From positions 24,539,102 to 24,603,101 of the forward strand of contig OX439132.1 of NCBI GenBank assembly GCA_949318235.1: DNA of 64,000 nucleotides, written 5' to 3'. The translations under genes and the position numbers were made by a program. Of the stretch, positions 24,856 to 36,889 are shown in pieces. The first letter of the stretch is position 1. Every line of letters begins with the position of its first letter. A model generated the notes under the pieces. That model made no database searches, had not been told where the DNA came from, and saw only the letters and a program-made list of their open reading frames with translations. This stretch comes from Ecdyonurus torrentis (lineage: Eukaryota > Arthropoda > Insecta > Ephemeroptera > Heptageniidae).

Positions 24856-25206
24856 TCACCCCAATGAGGAAGACTAAAAAATTTCAGGGTTTAATTTTAT
24901 TTTGATATTTTAAAAGAGAACATTATCCTAAATCGATAGATATGCAAATTGTTAATTTCATTACATATTTTTAATTAATTTTTAAAAATCGCGAAATGAC
25001 TGCACGGACGTCAACTTTTTCCTATAATTATGTCCAAATTTATAAGTTGATACCCGTGACGTCATTTTTCTATCTTAAAAAATTTAATTAAAAATACTAA
25101 ATGAAGTCAAAAATCAGAATTTCATGTAAATCGAGTCAGTATAATGTCCTCTTTTAGAATATGAAATAAAATTGACCTCTTTTTTAATTCTTCCTCATTA
25201 CCCTTT
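24856..25206. mobile_element. Long foldback element with ~160-bp arms
   Basis: The left arm 24856-25017 is an inverted, diverged copy of 25044-25206, leaving a loop of about 26 bp. Matching blocks, outside to inside, are AATGAGGAAGA, TTAATTTTATTT then TTTTAAAAGAG, ACATTAT, TATTTTTAATTAA, AAATGAC, CACGG and TCAACTT. Divergence between the arms indicates an old element. A CRE palindrome TGACGTCA is in the right arm at 25057-25064; the left arm has a diverged equivalent. Outer boundaries are approximate and I cannot assign a target duplication. Confidence 0.75.
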
Positions 25207-26279
25207 TATCAATTACTATATCGAGTACTAAAGTAATTTAGGCTTATGATAGCCCAAAATTCAGTTCATGTAGTAACATTGCCTTGTAAAAACTTCAAAC
25301 AATTCAACCATACAAAATATTGAATGTAATGACACGATAACAGAGTTTTATTTAGTCATAATATAAACACGTACCAAATCAGAAGATATACAATTTAAAA
25401 AAGACATGATCTTATAAAATATACAGTTCAGAAACTTGGAATAATACTCTCTGTGTTTTGCATATTGAAAATTCTTAAATTTTGTAAGTTTTCTCATTGC
25501 TTTGAATTAAGAATCACTGAAGAGTTGTGGTTTTGTTTCATATTCTCTTCACATTCTTTGAATTTCTCTACTTTATAAGTTAGCTCGTATACTCAAAGAC
25601 AGACATATAATGTTAAGTGGAATTCAATTAAGAAAAAGGAAACTTAAGAAGCCTTTGTTAAGAAATTTACATAATACTTAATTATTCTTTTTATTCATTA
25701 GAAAAACCAATACATTATTTTGTAAAAGAAAACCCCCCAACAATACAATAATGCTTTGAAAGTAATTATCATTAAAGTATATTATATGAATAGCTTATAT
25801 ATTATGGAACAATAGGCGTAAATTATGAAAATTTGTATCGAGAAAACGTCTTCATTAACTACTATATGATTAATGAGTTTACTTTTTGCTTCGTATATGT
25901 ATTTTATGATTGTTTCAGCCTATAAGATAGCGATGCTTATGTTGGGTAAATAAATTGCCAGGGAAATATAGGTCATGTTGTCCCTTCTGAGATTGTAAAG
26001 GGAGTTTCAAATTTGGAGTTCTAAACTTAAAATTAATAAACTTTGAGTATTACAAATGTTACATAATATATTTTTATATAATTTATTACCGTATATGAAT
26101 TTATACAAACATTCATGGGGCTCATAAATCTTTAATCCTTTGGCGCCCTCAAAAATACAGTCTCATTTAAAAGAATATTATATACGACGAGATTGATATT
26201 TTTTGGTGTTCCAAACAAGAATAAGCTGAATAGGGAACAGGTTTCATAAAAATCACTTTTATAAATAAGATAAATTCGT

Positions 26280-26364
26280 TCTGAATTATTGTTCTTTTTG
26301 ATTTCCTTTTTTCTTTTTTTTTTTTTTCTTCTTCTTCTTTATTTTTTTTGGGGGGGGGGGGGGG
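26280..26364. repeat. Pyrimidine tract joined to G15
   Basis: T-rich and CTT-rich sequence from about 26295 runs into G15 at 26350-26364, a sharp strand-asymmetry switch resembling the C15/purine junction at 9.22 kb in the opposite sense. Confidence 0.85.
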
Positions 26365-26429
26365 ATGATAAATTTCTGTATAAGAAGTATAAAGTTAAAG
26401 AAAGGTACCTTTTTGGTTTATTATAAGTC

Positions 26430-26535
26430 ATGGTAAGAGCATTTTGGCTGGCGCTAGGTGCGTGTGACTGCTCCATGAACTCAATTCACCCACACCCAAG
26501 TGAGAGGGTGGGTGATGATCCATACCTAAAACTTC
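26430..26535. promoter_or_regulatory. G+C-richer patch with CACCC/GGGTG stem
   Basis: An isolated patch contains GGCTGGCGCTAGGTGCG, then CACCCACACCC and GGGTGGGTG, which face each other across about ten bases (26487-26516) as an imperfect inverted repeat. CACCC boxes are Sp/KLF-type sites. There is no ORF and no transposon boundary. The regulatory reading rests only on composition and the CACCC pair. Confidence 0.2.
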
Positions 26536-27534
26536 CAATCTTTGTGATGTCATACAAAATCCAGACAAAACGACAAAACTTAGACTGGAAGAAGATCTGA
26601 TAAAATATTACGCTCTATATATAAACAGATTCTCTTCAATTTATTACATTTGAGAAGAATTTTCGTCGTTTCCTCGCCATTTATCAGAAAATAAATTACA
26701 AAAATATCTTTGATTAAAATACTTAAAGTTATAAAAGTAATAAATATAATAATTTTCCTGTTATGCGATATAGTTTCACTTTAACTGTTCCTATTTATGC
26801 ACATAGTCAAATTAAGCTAAGTGCTACTTAATTATAAATTCATTTAAATTTAAATTATAAATGTGGGCATTTGTATATAAGCTTCCTAATAAACTACATA
26901 CATTGGACGTGACTAAATTAGTAGTACAATGTTATTAGTCTTAAATCTCAGATCAAATCCACTGAGACTCTTGTCTGAGATTGCCTTTAATTCTTTCCGT
27001 AAGGTTAACTGCTTACTCGATTTTTTTTTTCGAAATAATTAAAAATTGAAATTGTTCATAATTATTATTTGATTTCCTTATGCTTAATTTTAAACAAAAA
27101 ATATTTAATAAATAAATCATGCAATACATTTTTTATATTTGATGCACTAGATTAAAAAAAATATATAAAAACAATATATATGCAAAAGTTATAAAATATT
27201 GTGTAGAAAATAAGATAGTAAGTAGATGAGATATAATATATTATGTGTCTGGTAGAACGTGCTATACATTTGTGATGTGCCCATGCAGCAAGAGCAAAGT
27301 ATGTAAGCGACAGCACACTCATGAGACTTGATTTCACACATAAGTTCTGTTGGTTGCATATGTAGAAATGTCACTACAAACTAACTTTCTTATACCCCCA
27401 TGGCGTAAAGTTTAGTTTTTCTGAAAGTTAAAGTCAGCAACTTGTTTGTATTTCAAGATAGAACAAATTTGATGTAAAAAAGAAGAAAAAAGAAGATTTA
27501 TATAGTATAAAAAAAAACTCAGATAATCTAATGC

Positions 27535-27565
<31 letters not shown>

Positions 27566-27996
27566 GTTTATACAGTATACATCACGGTGTGAATAATCTT
27601 CAGTGATAAACGTCCAAGAGACAAAGTAATCTTCTTAAGTTTTGGTCATACAATTTTCAATAATTTTGAATCTGTATTTAGTTGAGTAAATGGAGTAGTT
27701 GACTACTCCATATTCCAAATATTTTAATGCAATGAGCCAAAGAATAATGAATAAATCACCATTTCTACTATTCATAAATCACGTGAAGTATGGTTTAAAT
27801 TCATTATTCTAAAATATACGTGATTTTATTATTCTCAAATCGCTTTATCTTTACTTTAGTGCTATATGAGAGAAAGCTTTAAGAATATTTTAGTTCTTAA
27901 TTGGATTTAAATCTAAAGACTATATTGGTGATAATAAAAAGACAATTAGATACGAGAAGAAAAGGATTATAAAAGAGGAAATTACTGCTGAGCTGT

Positions 27997-27999
<3 letters not shown>

Positions 28000-28030
<31 letters not shown>
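28000..28030. repeat. (CT)n microsatellite
   Basis: A pure tract of about 31 bp. Confidence 0.95.
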
Positions 28031-28034
<4 letters not shown>

Positions 28035-29873
28035 TTAATCTGTAAAAATTGTAGAAAGTAAAAAAAAATTGTAAGCATTAAAAATTAATATTTTTCCATA
28101 AAAAATTATGACTTTAAATTTCATTTTATTAGCAACTTCAAAAGAGAAAAAAATTGTTCATAAATTTACAAAAAATATATATTAAAATATAAATTTAATT
28201 TTCATACTCTATTATAAAACTCATATTTATGTTAAATTCAAAAATAATTTAAATTATACATTATATAAGTTAAATGATATTCACAAAAAAAAACTGAAAT
28301 ACTTTTTTTTCCCAATTTTCCTCTTGTTAAGTCTAGACGAAACTTGACACGCAGGAGAGAGCAAGATTAAGTATCTCTCTTTCTCTCTCATTCTGTACCC
28401 AGTAACAAGAAGCCAGAGTACGGGCAAAATTCGCTAGGGAAATCAGTACCTTTTTATTTCCATTTGACCGTCTCGTCTCATGTCTCTCCTTGTCATTTAC
28501 TCTTCCAGTGATGTTTAACCTAACCCTGTCAAAATCTATCTTATCATTTTTAATAAAATGTTTTATGTTATATAATGAAATGATGTTACAAACTCTCACT
28601 TTGCTAAAATAAAAATGTTATACTTTTTGCAAAAGTTGAATTAAAAAATGAATTCAAATCTTATTGGAATACAAATTTGAAAAAATTGTTTGAGGTTATA
28701 GTATTAATAAAATAAATTTAAAAACTTTTCCATCTAAAAGGTTTGACAGTGATTGGTAACAAAGTAGATTAAAATGTTAATAATGAAACGTCAATTCTCT
28801 GATTTTGAGGATTAGATAATTTGAAATGAAGTTCCAATTCCAATTTTCGTTGTGTCAATCTACTTTGTTGATGTATTTTTGATTATACATTTTGCATTCA
28901 TCTTTAAATATTTTTATCTGTCAGAAAACAAATATTATTGCTTTGTAAATATTTTAGTACATGGACTATATTATGTAATTTACTTTGAACATATTGCGGA
29001 AGGTAAAGATTAATCTTATACGTAATGAAAAACAAACAAACTATATTTCTAATGGCGCTCTGTTTAAAAATAAATTAATCCTTGAAAAAATTGATAAATA
29101 AGCTAAGAAATACATTTAGTTTACACATATAGGTCTTTATATAAGAGGAAAGTAATTAATTGCCTTGATGATTCATTGTCATATCCAAAAAAAAAAAAAA
29201 ATTATGCAGATTGCTGATACTCCTTATCCTTTTATTTTAAATGCGTTCACCGTTACTGTACTGAAAACTACCTGGAATGATTATTTTTGTTCATGGAAAT
29301 AAAAATTTAAGCAGAAATATTTGTTGTTTGCAATGTTATAAAATATGACAAATAAAACGTGAATACAAGAAATAAAAATTATAAAATATATAACTGCTAT
29401 ACTTTTATTTAACTATTCACGCATATGAAATTCTTTTAAATAAAATGTATTAAAGAGTGTGTGTGTGTGAGTGTGCATATACATACATATACATAGGCAC
29501 GTAAACAAACAATATTTATTATTAATTACAACTTTAAATTAAAGTTCATTGTTATCTTGTGTAGTACACACGCACTTTTAAATAATACATAAATAATAAC
29601 AAAATTGCTTTAATAAGCACAAAAATAGAGTTACAATCAACATGTTTAAAGAATTATGAAATTTAATGTTGAAAATATGTAAATATATAATAATTTTAGA
29701 ATGCTTTAGTTTAAATATATAATATAATAATGATTTACGTGAGATCTAACATGTGATTTTGTTTACAACTTGTGTTTTTTAAAACTTTTAATTCAATATG
29801 TAACATATAGTATATAATGTAAAGTTAAATAAAATTTGCAGTTAAAGTTTGCGTGCTTTATTGAGCTTGAAAT

Positions 29874-29874
<1 letters not shown>

Positions 29875-29925
<51 letters not shown>
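29875..29925. repeat. (AG)n microsatellite
   Basis: A pure 51-bp tract. The minus-strand Ser-Leu frame over it is an artefact. Confidence 0.97.
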
Positions 29926-29926
<1 letters not shown>

Positions 29927-30232
29927 GGTTAACATTATTGTTATTATTTTTGTCTATGTAAGTAAAGAAACGTAGCTCTATATTGTAGGAATTAAGTACC
30001 ATAATTTAAAGTTTTAAAAGCAATAAATACTTTTTTTTTTAAGTATTACAACTAACAAGTTAATATCCTTTACATAATATACAATTAATTTTTTACTGCA
30101 ATATTTTGATAAGCATGCGTAAAATTAGTCATGTAAAATTTTAAGTTGAATTTATTATTAAAAAGATGGGGGGGGGGGGGGATTCTTGCACATGGGATTT
30201 TGTCAGAAATTTATGAATCTAGATGCCTACAT

Positions 30233-30316
30233 GTACCGAAATGAAATGAATAACCTGCAATTTTAGTGATGCTTTTCAGTCTATAGTTGTGCAGGTTTTT
30301 CATTTCCTTGCGGTAC
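30233..30316 (+). ncRNA. Precursor-like RNA hairpin (candidate)
   Basis: The 27-nt arms 30233-30259 and 30290-30316 pair with 24 base pairs and three single mismatches: GTACCG with CGGTAC at the base and AACCTGCA with TGCAGGTT near the loop. The loop is 30 nt. The stem length and scattered mismatches resemble a microRNA precursor, although the loop is large and the stem does not extend into the flanks. No known microRNA seed is recognised. A tiny foldback transposon is the main alternative. Strand cannot be decided from sequence. Confidence 0.3.
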
Positions 30317-30733
30317 CAACAGTAAAATTTTAAGTCAATTGCATGACAGATGACGATCAACTATGATCAAGTCTATTGGTGCAAGTTTAATGGTCTAAGT
30401 CATTCAGTAATCATTAAACAATATTGACTTTATAATAGCTTTGATAAGACAATTTTATTAACTTTATTTTTATTGATAAAGTTTAGAACATTTTTTGAAT
30501 TCCAATAAATTGTTATTTTTATGAATTTCAAAATTTTCCCTCATTTAAATCTGCAATTATGGTTTTCAGCTTTAAATGCAACATACAGAGCTCAAAATAA
30601 ACTAAAAATATCCAAAGAAAATATTGTTTGTATAAAAGACGTGATTTTTTTTTCTCTCTACTATTTTTGCGTTTTCTGAAGCAAATATCTTTAAGGTCAA
30701 CATTTAAAGCCACCACCAACTAACCTATCGCAG

Positions 30734-30739
<6 letters not shown>

Positions 30740-30798
<59 letters not shown>
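30740..30798. repeat. (AG)n microsatellite
   Basis: A 59-bp tract followed by a degenerate purine stretch to about 30817. Confidence 0.97.
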
Positions 30799-30801
<3 letters not shown>

Positions 30802-31255
30802 AGGAACGAAGAAGGGAGGATTTTACAAAATTTCCATTTCAAATCCCTAAGTAAACGTGACTTATATAAAAGTAGAATTATATGGCTAGAAAAAAATGTA
30901 TAATATAAAATATTTTGCATATGAAAATCATAAATAAAAATAAAACAGTTTACTTATATATATATATATATATTTTTTTTTTTTTGGCACAACAATGTTT
31001 TGCAGGTTGCGTATAACAGGCACATAGACCTTTAAAAAAATGTTATATAATTTATTAACATTTTAAAGCAAAACTTGGTATAAAAAAAAAACGAGCAATA
31101 GACTTTGTAATATCGTACTTGTTAAAGTTTAAGTGACATTTATTTTGCGACATTCCACAATATAAACTGTTTTTTATACTGGCATGTTTGATATTTTTAA
31201 ACTGTTTCTTTTGAATTTTAAAGAAAGCAAAATATATAAATATACTTCTTATTTC

Positions 31256-31260
<5 letters not shown>

Positions 31261-31304
<44 letters not shown>
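31261..31304. repeat. Poly-A tract, 44 bp
   Basis: An uninterrupted A run. The minus-strand poly-Phe frame (31055-31429) is caused by it. Confidence 0.95.
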
Positions 31305-31308
<4 letters not shown>

Positions 31309-31849
31309 AACTCATTTCATCCCATACTATTTTATGTACAATTTTATATACTTTTCTTTTTACCATATTGATGCAAATTTCGTAAAGAAAGACTATAAGT
31401 AAAGATGAGATTGGAGGCGTAAAAATCACACAATAAGGTGAACGTCTATCGGTTATAAGGGATTTAGTAAATTATTCATTTATTATTATTTTTTTTTACA
31501 TTAAAGATTGTATTCATTGCAAAATATAAAACTGCACTATTTATTTTCTTGAGTGCGTTTTATAAATTTATCATAACTTTAAAATTATATCTGTAAATAA
31601 TGTATGTGTATATTGTTGCTATATTGCATTTCGCATACTCCGAAGTTGAATCAATAATTTGAATTATTGAATACTCACCATAATATACTACGTATAATAT
31701 TATAATATATATAATATAATATATTTATATACATATATGTGTGTGTGTGTGTATATTATATATATAAACTTCAAAGCAAAACTAAACATCCCTGTAGGTT
31801 ACTTCATTTGCAACAGCGCAGTAATTTTACAAGGAAGAATTCTTCTTTG

Positions 31850-31985
31850 CGTACTTACGTTTGCAATAGTAAATATGTCACTTAGATTTGAATTCGCTGC
31901 TTCGGGCTCAACGGGTTGCGGACCTAACAGGATACCACGCGCTAGCTCTTATACCTATTTGCACGTGCCGAACGGATTTATAACT
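31850..31985 (-). mobile_element. Degraded tRNA-derived SINE head (candidate)
   Basis: Read on the minus strand, AGCTAGCGCGTGG (about 31939-31953) resembles a pol III A box, and GCGAATTCAAATC (about 31885-31898) resembles a B box. The spacing of about 40-45 bp is normal for tRNA-derived promoters. The block is much more G+C-rich than its flanks. I could not fold it as a functional tRNA cloverleaf, so a SINE or tRNA pseudogene is more likely. No tail or target duplication is visible. The 111-codon + strand frame across it is probably not a gene. Confidence 0.35.
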
Positions 31986-32624
31986 TTTTATTATTTTATT
32001 TTAAATTGTTTTTTAGGAAGAAAAAAAAAACATTTTTATATTTTAATGAGTTTCTATGTAGTGTATCTATAGATATACATACTCTATGTATGTATTATTA
32101 TATAATATAATTTATGTATATTTATTCAAAAGAACGATATAATTATTGAATATATAAAGCCAGTATATATTTATACAAAATGTTTTATATAGTTTTTTTA
32201 TTAAAAACTAAATTCTTTAAAAACCTTGGTTAAAAAAACAATGTTGTTTAAAAAATAATTTTTTGCGCATAGTTAAATTGACGTTAAAATTAAAGTGGAT
32301 ATAAAAATATTATAGACCAAAAAATATGAAAAGAAATAAAATACTATTTTTATTTATCTCCGAGTAGCAATAGAATTACGAATTAGGCAATCTATGATTA
32401 TTAATTATTATTGAAGACCTTATATTTAAATAAGTTTCTTATAAAAAAAAATCGAGATTTTTTTTTTTTTTTTTTTTTACTGCTAACAGAAATAATTTGG
32501 CAAAACATTAAAAAAATAGAACGTATTGGTTTTGTCACATTTTTCATTGATTTTAGCACTATACATACAAAATTATGGTTATGACTTGTGATAAAATCGA
32601 TGAGATGTTCAATCGTGTTTCAAT

Positions 32625-32725
32625 TGTCCTACCACGCGATCCAGTGATGCACCCACGCGTGATTCCGCTCGTGACGTCATAGTGACGTCATCAAAATGCA
32701 TGCTCACGTGAGAAGGCATTCATTT
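32625..32725. promoter_or_regulatory. Tandem CRE module with CACGTG E-box
   Basis: Two perfect CRE palindromes TGACGTCA lie at 32672-32679 and 32683-32690, three bases apart. They are preceded by CACGCG-rich sequence (32633-32660) and followed by the palindrome CTCACGTGAG at 32703-32712, which contains CACGTG. CREB/ATF-family bZIP proteins bind the first motif, and Myc/Max, USF or HIF-type bHLH proteins the second. No long inverted repeat bounds the patch, so it does not look like one of the miniature transposons. It lies about 3 kb upstream of the 35.77 kb promoter candidate. Confidence 0.45.
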
Positions 32726-33499
32726 GACTTCCTCATTAGAATAATAATAAAATTATGTATGTATGTCTGGCTTGTTATTTTAAATTAATTTTAGTTGTGT
32801 AATTATTAATATTGAATAAAAAAGGAAGTATACATTTTCAATTATCAATCATGTAGCAATTGGTGGAAATAATATTGTTATGAATGACAGTGTATAATTT
32901 TAATATATAAATATACAAAAGGTTGCATGAATTATTAGAGGAGATACAGTACATGTTTGCTTTGGACTAATTTTACATGATTAACAGCAGCTTTAGTATT
33001 ATTATTATTAAAATACACTAAAAATTCAGGATGAAATGAAATAATGATTGATGTAATATATAAAAAAAATTAAATTATCAAATTTATATTTTCTAGTCAC
33101 CTCATAGCATAGTTTACTATTCTTAAAAACATTTTTATTAAATAAACAGTATTAATCTCGTCACTTGCAGAGTTTATCAAACGACTCAGATTTTTAAACA
33201 CTTTTTTTTTTAAATAATAATTTGTGTGAATAATATTGATAGTCAGTGTTATTGTATTGTAAATATTGTTTATTTTGAATATTAATTCTAATTGTTTTCT
33301 TGTGAAACAATAACCATAGCTCAGGCATGTTGTATAATATATATTTTGTATATGATTATTGGGGGTTGGGGGAAAGAAATTAATTTAAAAATTCGAATAC
33401 AAGTATACCTATGCCATAGGTTATAAATACAGTATAATACATAATAATATATTATTTATGTAATATCAGTAATACACATTTGAATATAGCTATAATACA

Positions 33500-33880
33500 A
33501 ATTCTATACTGTCTAATTTTTATTTAAGCACATAAATATTTCCATTACCATAATGTATTTTTATGTTGTATATTATATATAGTGTTCAAATCCCAACTGC
33601 TAATATAATTTCGTATTATTTAGTCAAAAGTTCAGTTTTAATTGTTTCATGATTGGTGATAATTCATAAATATTATTACATTACAATTTATTTATGTAAC
33701 AAAAAATATATATGAAAGGCTAACATAATTGTTATTCTATTGCCTATAATTTCTATTTAAACACATATAATAATTCCATTACATCACATAGAATACTTTT
33801 ATAGTTTTTAACTTGTATAATTTTGCATTACTTTGTCAAATATAAACTCTAATTGATTTGTGATTACTGATTATCCGTCA
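33500..33880 (+). repeat. Diverged tandem duplication, unit about 230 bp
   Basis: 33500-33665 and 33735-33885 share ordered blocks: ATTCTAT, TATTTAAGCACATAA against TATTTAAACACATAA, a TTCCATTAC block, ATAATTT then ATTA and TTTRTCAAA, and AATTG then TGATT. The copies are well diverged, so the duplication is old. No coding potential. Confidence 0.5.
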
Positions 33881-33904
33881 ACTTCAACTTAAGCGTGCTT
33901 ATAA

Positions 33905-33938
<34 letters not shown>

Positions 33939-34785
33939 CTGATGTGCTAAAATGAGAGATTGCAAATTGTGCTGATGATGAGTTCACATCATGCAGTGAA
34001 GTATGACTTGAGGCCATGCGCTCACTGCCTGCATTGATTGAAAAAATATACTATAATAAAGCTCGATCTTGACCCATTTATTACACAATAAGGCACGAGG
34101 CGTGAAAATTAAATCATTGTAAAACTGTTAACTAAATTAAATATTGTTTCATTGTTTTTTCTGACTTTTTTTTTTATTTATTAATGAAAACATAATCTTT
34201 GTTTGTTTTTAAGAAAGGCTTTGTAGTTGTTTTTTTGAATGTAATGAAAAGGTTTTTGTTTTGTTTAAACAATTGGAATAAAGACTAATCTACGCCCTAA
34301 CCATTGTAATTCAAATTTTGATATTTTCATAGAAGAACGCTTTAATTAAAATATTCAAGGGTTGTTGCTAGAATGCTCTTCATGTCTTTAAAATTTACCA
34401 CTTGAAAGTTGTCGTAACTTAGTAGACAAAAAATAACAAAACTTTCAGAACCTTGACAAACAGATAAGGAAGGAAACAATTAGTATGAGATTGTATGGGA
34501 GTAAAATTTCAAAAATCCGTAATTTAAAATTTGCATGGCACTTCCCCCCTTTACTTTCTTTCTTTTTTGGCATATTTTTAGTTGTTTTGTCTATTATACT
34601 GTCACTTTACAAATTTATCAAACTCCTTAATTTTCATCGAATAACTATAATTATATATAAAATATAACTTGATTTGTGCACGTGAATCATGTGAAATGTT
34701 TACATTATAATTTACCTTTACACTGTGTTAGCTTTGGAGACATTTTGGACAAAATATAAAAGTGGACATGATGCATTAAATTTCA

Positions 34786-34788
<3 letters not shown>

Positions 34789-34843
<55 letters not shown>
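34789..34843. repeat. (TC)n microsatellite
   Basis: A pure 55-bp tract. Confidence 0.97.
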
Positions 34844-34844
<1 letters not shown>

Positions 34845-35764
34845 ACATAGGGAACTAAACTACTGTAGTGACTAAAATCAAGTACATATACTTAAAAAAT
34901 AACTATATATATATAAAAAAAACTAAATATACGTTGCTAAAAACGCATGTATATACAAGTTCAAAGACACTGTCCTTGCAAAACAAAACAAGTCCTTATA
35001 TTATATTAATAAATTAATATTCACAAGTGTAAGATTCCTAATAAATACCTTACACACCAGGTAATAAATTAAAAAAACATACCTACATAAAATTAGCATA
35101 ATAACTTGCGTTGTAATTCTTTTTATTATACATTTTACATTGTTCACTACTTCTTTTCATGCATATGAAATTAAGTTTTTTTGAACAAGAAAATATTTTA
35201 CATGCCAAGTTTTTTTTTTATTATTTTTTTTTCTTGTGCAATTTACCTACTTTAAGAATCCCTTGGGTCACTTTTATATGTAAAATCAGATAGCTTATCA
35301 TTTGCTTTGAATTTTTTCAATTATACTTTTAAAAATTATTTTTATTTTTGTTGTTTATTATTTTTAATTTAGTGTAGCAGAGAAAAAATAATAATGTTTT
35401 AAGTAAAATAGAAATCAATGTTAAAAATAATAAAAAAAAATTATAATAATAATAAATAAATTAAAAATATTTGATATTGCATTTTATGAAGTTTTTGACA
35501 GAAAGAAAAAAAATCTGTAGATTTTCTATGTTTTAATGCATAATGCTATCAATTCACAATTCACAAATAAATTGATTGATTTAAATCAACGTAAAAACAA
35601 CACAAACATTAATTAATAATTGAACAATTGATAAACTAATGTTAATAATATCAAATCACAATTAATAAACACGATTTCTCTATATTAATATTAATATTAA
35701 TATCAAATGAGTGACATAATAAAGGGGTATTTTGGTCATTGTTTTTTTGATAAGCAGTTAGTTG

Positions 35765-35930
35765 TATATGGTATAAAGTGAGGCAGGGGAAATTGCGGTG
35801 GCGGCGGCGGCGCACTTGTGCTTTTGCCTTGCCTAGCTGCAAAACTAAAGGGGGAAAAAAAAAAGGAAAGGAAAATCCAGCATTGTGAGCCACCAGGCCT
35901 TGCTCGCTCGCTATCGTGTATCGTCAGTCT
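35765..35930 (+). promoter_or_regulatory. Candidate core promoter with TATA box and G+C island
   Basis: GTATAAAG (TATAAA at 35772-35777) lies about 30 nt upstream of an abrupt G+C-rich tract with GGC repeats (about 35795-35813), which is the expected TATA-to-start spacing. A second possible start is the initiator-like TCAGTC at 35924-35929, inside CTCGCTCGCTATCG-type sequence. The island is conspicuous against A+T-rich flanks and leads into an ATG-free stretch ending in a splice donor. Together these make it the best promoter candidate in the window. The exact start site cannot be chosen from sequence alone. Confidence 0.5.
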
Positions 35931-36088
35931 GGGACTTGCCGGTGTACGGTGTGCACCCAATTTTAGTGCTGCTCTCCATTTATCTCGTGTGTTCTCCAAA
36001 ATCATATATTGGACTGCTTGTGTATAGTGGCTTATCAAGGATATTTTTGGGATTTTTTTTTTTATTTTTACGACGGTTGAAAATTAAG
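35802..36088 (+). other. Candidate non-coding first exon (5' leader) ending in a splice donor
   Basis: From about 30 nt after the TATA box to 36088 I find no ATG at all, although A+T-rich DNA of this length should contain several. The stretch ends AAG, followed by GTATGTG (36089 onward), a good match to a donor. A long ATG-free leader spliced to distant coding exons is a common animal gene structure. I found no coding exon downstream in the window that could be joined with confidence, so the gene body probably lies beyond it or in short exons I cannot recognise. The overlapping small reading frames here use non-ATG starts and look spurious. Confidence 0.45.
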
Positions 36089-36889
36089 GTATGTGTTTTT
36101 TTGTTTATATTTTTTTATTGCAATATTAAATTATTCATAATTAACAAATTGGAAATGCAATAATGACATAATGATAACATTAAAAAATATGGTCCATATA
36201 GTCATTTATTTATTTATTATTATTTAATATACTATCAAACTGGGCTATAAAAATGCAATTTCTGATGTGCGTATCTAAAAAAAAAAAAAAAAAAAAAAAA
36301 TCAACCATTTAAAACCGTTGAAATTGAATTACACATTTTAAAAATTTGTAAAACATTCCACGTATATTTTTAACATGGATGTCTAAATATTTTTCCAAAG
36401 AGAAACCCCACAATAAAATACATCTAATCTGTAATGTCAACATTCGTTTAGGTTCCAACCAAACTTAATTTTATTATGTGTTAATTTGGAGAATAAATAC
36501 ACGATTGCATAGTAGACAAATTTTTGTCAACTTGAAAACGTGTTGGAATTCTTAGTTATGTCATTAAATTCCAAAGTACAACTTCTAGACTATAGGGAAA
36601 TATTTCAAATATCCAGACTATTGTTGGTGCCAAAAGTAAACTAATATTTTAGTTACTATTATCTTTCAAATATATGATTTATATGTTATAGTGAAAATAA
36701 TAAAAAAAGTTTGTCTAAAATTTATTCCAAAATAAACTAATAAAATTTGAATATAAAAAATTTACAATAAAAAATATATATCAAATATTTGTGATGTATT
36801 AAATATATCAAAGTAATAAATAAACATTTTGACATTACGAAATCATACCACTTTTTTTTTTGTGAAAAAAACATAAAACAGTGGTGAGG

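Larger units (their letters stand above)
25207..30232. other. A+T-rich stretch without recognised gene
   Basis: Besides the 26.3 kb tract junction and the 26.44 kb patch it holds a T27 run (27535-27561), CT and AG microsatellites, and a moderately G+C-rich patch at 28330-28510 whose 88-codon minus-strand frame shows no recognised motif. No exon could be supported. Confidence 0.4.

Noticed and set aside
28333..28599. 88-codon minus-strand frame in a moderately G+C-rich patch
   Set aside because: Part is a pyrimidine repeat (NEREREI), and I see no motif or splice signals that would define an exon.
31737..32072. 111-codon plus-strand frame
   Set aside because: It starts in a (TG)n repeat, crosses the SINE-like block antisense and ends in A/T-rich sequence; chance opening is more likely.
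33581..33594. GTTCAAATCCC, like a tRNA B box
   Set aside because: No A box at the right distance and no cloverleaf can be formed; the flanks are A/T repeats.
34085..34110. TAAGGCACGAGG, similar to the start of the microRNA miR-124
   Set aside because: Only the first nine bases agree and I see no complementary arm forming a precursor.
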